From the NCBI GenBank assembly GCA_045636205.1, contig JAZTXE010000011.1, positions 1-20,277 of the forward strand: 20,277 nt of DNA, read 5' to 3'. Both the position numbers and the translations under genes were made by a program. Positions 14,737-20,277 of the stretch are shown piece after piece. The notes below the pieces were generated by a model, which was not told the DNA's origin, did not search any database, and was given only the letters and a program-made list of their open reading frames with translations. Source of the DNA: JAZRUF01 sp045636205 (GTDB lineage Bacteria > Bacillota > Clostridia > Oscillospirales > JAAYXM01). How positions within the stretch are numbered: position 1 is the stretch's first letter; each line of letters opens with the position of its first letter.

Positions 14737-14756
14737 AGTATATCACTCCTCTCGGT

Positions 14757-16022
14757 TTACTTTGGCATGACAACCGTCATAGCCATCTGAGGCTCAGAAA
14801 TGAGTTGAGCGAGCATATCACGAACCTGCGACCAGGTAATTTTCTCAAATTCACCCAACGCCTTTAAATAATCATATCCGTTCATCATGCCCTCGGTCTG
14901 TGCTCTGCAAAGACTTTCAAACCTATCAAGCGAGCGCAGATTAAGACCGTATGATGCACGTTTAATCCTGTCAAAGCATTCGGGTTTATCGCCTTTTATA
15001 AGTTTTTTTACAGCGCTCAGAAACTCTTTTTTCACCTTTTGCGGGTCACGGCTTTCACCGGTCGCAAGCGCACATATGCTGCCGGGGAAGAACATTGCAC
15101 CCGCACCAAACTGTTTATTTATAAGTCCCTGACTGTAAAGCGAGGCATAGAGTCCGGAGGACTCACCTGCAAGCACTTCCATTGCAAGCTCCGCTGTCAT
15201 GCGATTTTTAATACCTACCTCACCGCATGTATCAAATCCTGCTTTAAATCCCAGCGCAAATATCGGAAGGTTTACTTCCATTTTCTTTTCTGAATATGCA
15301 ACCGCAGCCTCTTCAGGTTCAATACCGTAATCACGCTCAGGCAGCGCAACATATTCACGCTTGAGCATCGCTTCAGCTATGCTTAAAACTTCATCAGGAT
15401 CCACATCACCGACAACCGCGAGAACCATATTTGACGGCGTATAAAAAGTGTTATAGCACGAGAGCAAAACATCACGTGTTATAGCGCCGATACTGTCAAC
15501 CGTGCCTATGATAGAATCTTTCGCCGGATGAGATGAGTACAGTCCCGCCATTAAATTATCCATGACACTGTGGTACGGATTATCGTTTACCATACCGATT
15601 TCTTGACCAATTATACCCTGCTCTTTTTTTACGTTTTCATCAGTGAAATACGGAGTGCTTACAAAATCCAGCAAAATCTCCAGATTTCTTTTAAAATGCT
15701 CAGTGCATGAGAAATGGTACGCAGTCATATTGCGGCTTGTAAATGCATTAGGGCTTGCGCCGGTCTGCGCAAATATAGACAGTGCATTTCCGCCGTCCGG
15801 CTGTTCAAAAACCTTGTGTTCAAGAAAATGCGCAACGCCCTTGGGCGGCTCAATAACCTTTCCGCCCGCGTTAAAGCGCGCATCAATCGAACCGTACTTC
15901 ACCGCAAGCATGGCATACGCTTTGTGAAATCCGGGTTTAGGTATAACGCACACTTTAAGACCGTTACCTAAGGTATGCGTATATGTTTTTTCGTTAATTT
16001 CCGCGTAAATATTTTCTTTCAT
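14757..16022 (-). CDS. ymfH: M16-family zinc peptidase, YmfH-like
   Basis: Insulinase-type peptidase of 421 residues, the catalytic partner of a pair. The zinc motif HFLEH (H65, E68, H69 from the chosen start) is present, with the distal glutamate probably in GQEIGM (E141). Two homologous halves are typical of the family. An ATG at 16028 would sit 1 nt from the GGGGAG ribosome site; the ATG at 16022 has 7 nt spacing and is preferred. The start overlaps the ymfF end by 29 nt, implying coupled translation. There is no signal peptide, so it is cytoplasmic. Natural substrate unknown. Confidence 0.92.
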   Translation of the reverse strand: MKENIYAEINEKTYTHTLGNGLKVCVIPKPGFHKAYAMLAVKYGSIDARFNAGGKVIEPPKGVAHFLEHKVFEQPDGGNALSIFAQTGASPNAFTSRNMTAYHFSCTEHFKRNLEILLDFVSTPYFTDENVKKEQGIIGQEIGMVNDNPYHSVMDNLMAGLYSSHPAKDSIIGTVDSIGAITRDVLLSCYNTFYTPSNMVLAVVGDVDPDEVLSIAEAMLKREYVALPERDYGIEPEEAAVAYSEKKMEVNLPIFALGFKAGFDTCGEVGIKNRMTAELAMEVLAGESSGLYASLYSQGLINKQFGAGAMFFPGSICALATGESRDPQKVKKEFLSAVKKLIKGDKPECFDRIKRASYGLNLRSLDRFESLCRAQTEGMMNGYDYLKALGEFEKITWSQVRDMLAQLISEPQMAMTVVMPK

Positions 16023-17298
16023 GAACATTCTCCCCTTTTCCGGTCAAAAGGTACGTAAGCTTCAACTCACAAGCCTTGGCTGAATTTACAATTTCATCCT
16101 TACCGACGCGGCTTATTGCTGCAGCTGCTGTCTCGGTAGACACCCCGCTTTTGCACACTGCTTCATTGAGCCAGTAATTTTCAAGAAGATACGGCGAGTC
16201 ATTAACCGTCTTAAACTGGTTTAGAAGCTGCCTTTTTGCATTTTTAATCTCTGTATCATCAATGATTCCGTCTATGCACAATCTCAACTGACCAAGCATC
16301 TCTGCGCGCGCTTTATCAACCTTTTCGGGATCTACTCCGCAATACATAAACATACTCCCTGAAAAGCGGTCATAACGCGTACCTGTATAATAGCAAAGCG
16401 ACTGTTTTTCCCTGACGTTTGTAAAAAGCTTTGATGCGGTACCGCCACCTAAAATTACGCTCAGTAGCCGCATTGCATAAAATTCTTCGGATGCAAAGGT
16501 TATTCCGGTACCGACACCTAAAAGCAAAACAGCCTGCGCCATATCCATAGTCTCAATAGTCTCACTCTGCTCTGAAATTTCAGATGAATCTGATATTTTA
16601 ATTAAAGAGGCATCTCTTCCTTTAAGCGCCTTAAACTCCTTCAAAACCACACGCTCAACTTCTTCAAACGAAGCATTTCCGCAGAAGAAAATTTCGACTG
16701 GTGCAGTGCTTACTATATGCTGATACCTTGCATATAAATCCTTGGATGTTATTTTATCGATATGCTCCAAATCACCCATTTCGCTGAGTCCGAAGCCACC
16801 ATCCGTATACATGCAGCTCATCGCACGTCTGTATGCATATGAAAGCTTTTCGTTTATTTCAGAACGAATATCATCCTTTAAGTTTTCCGCTTCACTCAAA
16901 ACATATTCGGACAAAAACCCATTTTTCTTAATAAGAGGATTAAAAAGTATTTCACCGGTTACCTTGATACATTTTGCAAGCAACTCAGTGCCTTCATCGG
17001 TATATCTCCCATCGATTGAGTCGCACACTACTCCGAAAGCCTGAACGTCACCTAATTTTCTTACTATTGGCTCAATCTTGGCACCGTAGAGATTGTCAGT
17101 AACCTCGGAAATACTTTGCATATCCGGCATTTTTTTGCTTCCGCGACACAAAACCATAGGTAAAAGCGCGTTTAATGAACTAACCACACAACTTAGTCTG
17201 TCAAGAAAATTCACCGAGAAGCATCCGGTTTTAAATTTATCCGTCTGCACAACACGCAAATTTACACCGGGCAATATCTCCCTATACTTACTTATCAT
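15994..17298 (-). CDS. ymfF: M16-family peptidase-like protein, YmfF-like, no zinc site
   Basis: Non-catalytic partner of YmfH, 434 residues. It keeps the M16 fold landmarks (VILGGGTASKLFTNVREKQS, then CYYTGTRYD, the C-terminal R/Y motif) but lacks the HxxEH zinc motif: at the matching place it reads ALLPMVLCRGSKKMPD. M16 enzymes often work as an active/inactive heterodimer, and the 29-nt overlap with ymfH fits a 1:1 pair. GGAGGCG is 5 nt before the ATG. It heads the ymfF-ymfH-lgt-folD operon. Confidence 0.9.
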   Translation of the reverse strand: MISKYREILPGVNLRVVQTDKFKTGCFSVNFLDRLSCVVSSLNALLPMVLCRGSKKMPDMQSISEVTDNLYGAKIEPIVRKLGDVQAFGVVCDSIDGRYTDEGTELLAKCIKVTGEILFNPLIKKNGFLSEYVLSEAENLKDDIRSEINEKLSYAYRRAMSCMYTDGGFGLSEMGDLEHIDKITSKDLYARYQHIVSTAPVEIFFCGNASFEEVERVVLKEFKALKGRDASLIKISDSSEISEQSETIETMDMAQAVLLLGVGTGITFASEEFYAMRLLSVILGGGTASKLFTNVREKQSLCYYTGTRYDRFSGSMFMYCGVDPEKVDKARAEMLGQLRLCIDGIIDDTEIKNAKRQLLNQFKTVNDSPYLLENYWLNEAVCKSGVSTETAAAAISRVGKDEIVNSAKACELKLTYLLTGKGENVHERKYLRGN

Positions 17299-17335
17299 AT
17301 AATCGCCTCCGTATCGAGCAATACAATATAAATAT

Positions 17336-17364
17336 ATTATATCCTTTTTTTACCGTCATTTCAA
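17336..17364 (-). promoter_or_regulatory. Promoter of ymfF-ymfH-lgt-folD
   Basis: Minus-strand TTGAAA (17364-17359), 17 bp, TATAAT (17341-17336). The leader to the ymfF ATG is about 30 nt. Confidence 0.85.
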
Positions 17365-17374
17365 CATGTGTTGA
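17361..17374. repeat. Inverted repeat overlapping the ymfF -35 box
   Basis: TCAACA-TG-TGTTGA, perfect 6-bp arms with a 2-bp centre. It overlaps the -35 at 17359-17364, where a bound protein would affect polymerase. No second copy was noticed in the window. Confidence 0.45.
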
Positions 17375-17461
17375 GTAATTGAAAAAATATATTAATATAA
17401 AATCCCCAAAAGTTTTTTGTTTTACAACTCTCAATTTGGGCAAAAAAAGCCGGAATTATAC

Positions 17462-17490
17462 TTGACAAAACGTATAAAATATAGTATCAT
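17462..17490 (+). promoter_or_regulatory. Promoter of ylxM-ffh-rpsP-khpA
   Basis: TTGACA (17462-17467), 17 bp, TATCAT (17485-17490). The -10 sits inside the inverted repeat ATAGTA-TCA-TACTAT (17481-17495). The expected start is near 17497. Confidence 0.85.
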
Positions 17491-17496
17491 ACTATT

Positions 17497-17518
17497 TGTA
17501 AAGCACATTAACTTTACA
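17497..17518 (+). repeat. 5'-terminal stem-loop of the ylxM-ffh transcript
   Basis: TGTAAAG (17497-17503) pairs perfectly with CTTTACA (17512-17518) around an 8-nt loop. It begins at the predicted first transcribed base and ends 2 nt before the GGAGGG ribosome site. It could stabilise the mRNA or affect translation. Confidence 0.5.
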
Positions 17519-17532
17519 AAGGAGGGTTTTCA

Positions 17533-17898
17533 ATGAAAGAAAAGTCATATGAAATGACAATTTTATTTGATTATTACGGTGATGTTCTGACAGAAAAGCA
17601 GCGTGAGCTGTTTGATCTCTATTACAACGAAGACCTTTCTCTTGCAGAGATTTCAGAGCATCTGGGAATTACGCGCCAGGGCGTGCGTGACGGTATTGTC
17701 CGCGCAGAAGAAATCATCACGGATTTGGAAAACAAGCTGGGTTTTTCCGCCAAGTACGGAAAACAAAACGCTGTTGTCCGCCGCATTGTAGAGCTTGCTG
17801 AGCGTATACAAACTGTTAACGACGCAAACTTCCGCAGCTTGGAGCTTGATGAATGCGCAGATGAAATAGAAAAACTCGCCCGCACATTAGCCGATTAA
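17533..17898 (+). CDS. ylxM: YlxM family DNA-binding protein (SRP-associated)
   Basis: Small helix-turn-helix protein of 121 residues, almost always next to ffh in Firmicutes. It opens with LFDYYGDVLTEKQRELFDLYY, and the HTH (about 36-58) reads LSLAEISEHLGITRQGVRDG, like sigma-70 region 4. Streptococcal work links YlxM to SRP GTPase control; here that is by analogy. It starts 6 nt after GGAGGG and ends 15 nt before ffh. Confidence 0.93.
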   Translation: MKEKSYEMTILFDYYGDVLTEKQRELFDLYYNEDLSLAEISEHLGITRQGVRDGIVRAEEIITDLENKLGFSAKYGKQNAVVRRIVELAERIQTVNDANFRSLELDECADEIEKLARTLAD

Positions 17899-17913
17899 AA
17901 AAGGAGGCGCCTT

Positions 17914-19272
17914 ATGGCATTTGAAGGCCTTACCGATAAACTGTCTGCAGCTTTTAAACGTCTGAGAAGTAAAGGGCGCTTAACCGAGGCGGACATTAAA
18001 GAAGCTATGCGTGAGATACGCATGGCACTTCTTGAAGCGGATGTAAACTTTAAAGTAGCAAAAGATTTCATAGCGCGCGTATCCGAGCGCGCAGTCGGAG
18101 TAGATGTTTTAGAAGGCTTAAACCCGGCTCAACAGGTCATTAAAATTGTTAACGAAGAGCTCACCTCACTCATGGGCGGTACAAACTCAAAAATTGCAAT
18201 GTCATCCAAGCCGCCAACAGTTGTAATGTTTGTAGGCTTGCAAGGCGCAGGTAAAACAACAAACATAGCAAAGCTCGCAGGCATGCTTGTAAAAACCCAG
18301 AGCAAGCGCCCCCTTCTCGTCGCTTGTGACGTTTACCGCCCCGCTGCAATAAAGCAGCTTGAGGTTGTGGGAGCTCAGCTTAATTTACCTGTGTTTGAGC
18401 AAGGCGCTAACAACCCGGTTGAAATCGCAAAAGCAGCTATAGCGCATGCACGTGATCATGGAAACGACATGGTTTTTCTCGATACTGCCGGTCGTCTTCA
18501 CATTGACGAGGATCTCATGAATGAGCTTAAGCAGATCAAATCTGAGGTATGCCCGCATGAGATAATGCTTGTGGTTGACGCAATGACAGGTCAGGACGCA
18601 GTAAACGCAGCCTCTGCATTCGATGAGGCATTGGGGATTGACAGTATTTTTATGACCAAGCTTGACGGTGATGCACGTGGCGGTGCGGCACTTTCTGTTC
18701 GTGCGGTAACCGGAAAACCAATAAAATTCATTGGTGTTGGCGAAAAGCTTGATAACATTGAGCTTTTTCATCCCGAGCGAATGGCATCGCGTATACTAGG
18801 CATGGGCGATGTTCTCTCACTTATTGAAAAGGCGCAGACGGCTTTTGATGAAAAGCAAGCCATTGAGCTTGAAAATAAAATCCGAAAAAATACATTTACT
18901 CTTACCGATTTCTACGACCAAATGAAGCAGATGCGCAACATGGGGCCTATTTCAGATTTACTCGGGATGCTCCCCGGTGTAAACAAACAGGCATTGGCAG
19001 GCGCTTCAATCGACGAAGGTGCGCTGAATCGAATCGAGGCAATCATCCAGTCAATGACACCTTATGAGCGCGACAATCCATCAGTTCTCGGCAGCAGCAG
19101 AAAACGCCGCATAGCTGCCGGAAGCGGAGTTAAGGTCGAAGATGTAAACCGACTCTTAAAACAATTTGATATGTCGTGCAAAATGATGAAGCAAATGACC
19201 AGTGGCGGTGCTATGAAGATGCCTAAGTCCAATCGCAAAGCAAGGCGCGGTGGCATGCGCTTCCCTTTCTAA
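17914..19272 (+). CDS. ffh: Signal recognition particle protein Ffh (SRP54)
   Basis: GTPase that with the SRP RNA brings nascent membrane and secreted proteins to FtsY and the translocon. The 452 residues comprise an N domain (about 1-88), a G domain (about 89-295) with G1 GLQGAGKTT (108-116), DTAGRLH, TKLDGDARGGAA and the closing GVGEKLDNIELFHP, and a methionine-rich M domain (about 327-440) with the RNA-binding SxxR segment GSSRKRRIAAGSG. A basic tail ends it. AAAGGAGG precedes the ATG. Complete and ordinary. Confidence 0.98.
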   Translation: MAFEGLTDKLSAAFKRLRSKGRLTEADIKEAMREIRMALLEADVNFKVAKDFIARVSERAVGVDVLEGLNPAQQVIKIVNEELTSLMGGTNSKIAMSSKPPTVVMFVGLQGAGKTTNIAKLAGMLVKTQSKRPLLVACDVYRPAAIKQLEVVGAQLNLPVFEQGANNPVEIAKAAIAHARDHGNDMVFLDTAGRLHIDEDLMNELKQIKSEVCPHEIMLVVDAMTGQDAVNAASAFDEALGIDSIFMTKLDGDARGGAALSVRAVTGKPIKFIGVGEKLDNIELFHPERMASRILGMGDVLSLIEKAQTAFDEKQAIELENKIRKNTFTLTDFYDQMKQMRNMGPISDLLGMLPGVNKQALAGASIDEGALNRIEAIIQSMTPYERDNPSVLGSSRKRRIAAGSGVKVEDVNRLLKQFDMSCKMMKQMTSGGAMKMPKSNRKARRGGMRFPF

Positions 19273-19338
19273 CCTTGTAGCAAATACACTTTATATAAAT
19301 TTGCTTATGAAAAAAATACCTCTGGAGGTGAAATGAAC

Positions 19339-19581
19339 ATGGTAAAAATCAGACTTCGCAGAATGGGTGCTAAGAAGGCTCCTTTCTATCGCGTGGTAGT
19401 CGCAGACTCACGTTTCCCGCGCGACGGCAGATTCATTGAGGAGATCGGTACTTACAATCCCCTGACTGAACCGGCTGAAATCAAGATCGACACTGATCGT
19501 GCACTTGAGTGGATCAAGAACGGTGCACAGCCGACCGATACGGTTAAGGTGTTGCTCAAGCGTGTTGGCGCGATCCAATAG
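19339..19581 (+). CDS. rpsP: 30S ribosomal protein S16
   Basis: Ribosomal protein of 80 residues that acts early in 30S assembly; MVKIRLRRMGAKKAPFYRVV and RDGRFIEEIGTYNP are diagnostic. An upstream in-frame ATG at 19333 would add MN. The family begins MVKIRL and TGGAGGTG is 10 nt before the ATG at 19339, so I choose the latter, though either could be used. It follows ffh by 66 nt. Confidence 0.96.
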   Translation: MVKIRLRRMGAKKAPFYRVVVADSRFPRDGRFIEEIGTYNPLTEPAEIKIDTDRALEWIKNGAQPTDTVKVLLKRVGAIQ

Positions 19582-19599
19582 GAAGTGAGGAATTAAAAC

Positions 19600-19830
19600 A
19601 TGAAAGAACTTCTTACCTATATCGCGCAGCATCTTGTCGACAACCCTGACGCGGTAAATGTTACCGAAGTCCCCAAAGAGGGCGAGCTTCTTCTTGAATT
19701 GCGCGTCGCTTCTGAGGATATGGGCAAGGTAATCGGAAAGCACGGTCGTATAGCGAAGGAAATTCGTGCGATCATGAAATCCGCAGCAGCCAAGCAAAAT
19801 CTCAAGGTATCAGTTGATATTGTAGATTAA
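19600..19830 (+). CDS. khpA: KH-domain RNA-binding protein KhpA
   Basis: Single KH domain of 76 residues, with the GxxG loop GKHG (46-49) in MGKVIGKHGRIAKEIR. KhpA works with KhpB/Jag in Firmicutes in small-RNA and cell-elongation functions. It lies between rpsP (18-nt gap) and rimM as usual. GAAGTGAGG precedes the ATG. Confidence 0.95.
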   Translation: MKELLTYIAQHLVDNPDAVNVTEVPKEGELLLELRVASEDMGKVIGKHGRIAKEIRAIMKSAAAKQNLKVSVDIVD

Positions 19831-19834
19831 GCTT

Positions 19835-19868
19835 AAAAAACCGGGGAAAACAAAACTCCCCGGTTTTT
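19835..19868 (+). terminator. Intrinsic terminator between khpA and rimM
   Basis: AAAAACCGGGGA and TCCCCGGTTTTT form a perfect 12-bp stem with a 9-nt A-rich loop and a T-run. It begins a few bases after the khpA stop and is symmetrical enough to act in both directions. Confidence 0.9.
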
Positions 19869-19913
19869 CTTTTAACATGAATAAATCCTCCTTTAAAGGA
19901 TAGGTGAATATAT

Positions 19914-20277
19914 ATGACAAAGAAAATGATGGAAGTCGGTCAAATAGTAAACACCCACGGTATCCGCGGCGAAATAAAAATTCAGCCGTGGTGTGACAGC
20001 CCTGAATTTTTACTCGACTTTGATACTTATTATATCGACTCTACCCCATACCGCGTAACTTCAAGCCGCGTTCATAAATTCTGCGTTTTAGCTTCCCTTT
20101 CAGGTGTTGATAATGTCAACGCTGCGATGCCACTTAAAAACAAGATAGTATCCATCGACCGCAGCAACGTAACTTTACCCGAAGGTAAACACTTCATTGC
20201 AGATTTAATAGGTCTGGATGTAGTCGAAGAAAAAAGCGGCAAAACAATTGGCAAGCTTGCAGATGTACTGACTCTAC
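19914..20277 (+). CDS. rimM: Ribosome maturation factor RimM (partial, runs off right edge)
   Basis: 16S rRNA processing/30S maturation factor that binds S19. The first 121 codons are present: MMEVGQIVNTHGIRGEIKI is the family signature, and the N-terminal beta-barrel ends near LPEGKHFIADLIGLDV, where the PRC-barrel begins. The rest lies beyond the window. The ribosome site is modest (AGGATAGGTG before ATG at 19914). It follows the khpA terminator, and no clear promoter lies between, so expression may depend on read-through or an unrecognised start. Confidence 0.95.
   Translation, partial: MTKKMMEVGQIVNTHGIRGEIKIQPWCDSPEFLLDFDTYYIDSTPYRVTSSRVHKFCVLASLSGVDNVNAAMPLKNKIVSIDRSNVTLPEGKHFIADLIGLDVVEEKSGKTIGKLADVLTL

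Noticed and set aside
16023..16028. ATG two codons upstream of the chosen ymfH start
   Set aside because: It lies 1 nt from the GGGGAG ribosome site, too close; the ATG at 16022 is spaced by 7 nt.
17405..17440. CCCAAA...TTTGGG inverted repeat in the ymfF/ylxM divergent gap
   Set aside because: Only 6 bp with a 24-nt AT-rich loop and no relation to a promoter or terminator; likely chance.
1..20277. CRISPR arrays, tRNA/rRNA genes, prophage or toxin-antitoxin modules
   Set aside because: No regularly spaced repeats, cloverleaf sequences or recognisable genes of these kinds were seen on either strand.

Overview
The window looks like the chromosome of a low-to-moderate GC Gram-positive anaerobe of class Clostridia, possibly a gut member of the Oscillospiraceae or Lachnospiraceae; this is inferred, as no rRNA is present. 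The evidence is the Firmicutes-type blocks rplU-prp-rpmA-obg and ylxM-ffh-rpsP-khpA-rimM, an L27 with the cleavable N-terminal extension, the YmfF/YmfH peptidase pair, strong anti-SD ribosome sites and near-consensus sigma-A promoters.

Positions 1-6360, minus strand, form the most distinctive accessory block. A DeoR/GlpR-type regulator precedes an operon encoding an L-sorbose-1-phosphate reductase (SorE)-like dehydrogenase, then E2, E3 and an apparently fused E1 of a 2-oxoacid dehydrogenase complex; E1 runs off the left edge. A perfect -35/-10 promoter precedes the reductase. The same 17-bp inverted repeat, ATGTT-N7-AACAT, lies just downstream of this promoter and of the regulator's own promoter, so the DeoR protein probably controls both. 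The substrate cannot be read from the sequence.

Positions 6360-6804 hold a decayed, truncated IS200-type element and the guaA terminator. Its cut end abuts the deoR promoter. Next comes guaA (minus), whose glutaminase domain has lost its catalytic core by an in-frame deletion while the synthetase part is intact.

Positions 8282-10504, plus strand, carry a YitT-family membrane protein and a secreted protein with three SLH domains. A shared terminator separates the latter from the convergent obg.

Positions 10535-12949, minus strand, are the ribosomal/GTPase block: rplU (with L21 leader and strong promoter), prp, rpmA, terminator, obg. Prp is the protease expected to trim L27. Upstream, ymfF-ymfH-lgt-folD form a minus-strand operon (12980-17298).

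From 17462 the plus strand carries ylxM-ffh-rpsP-khpA, an intrinsic terminator, and a truncated rimM: signal recognition particle, ribosomal and RNA-binding functions. The candidates most worth a second look are the reductase/2-oxoacid dehydrogenase regulon and the glutaminase-dead GMP synthase.
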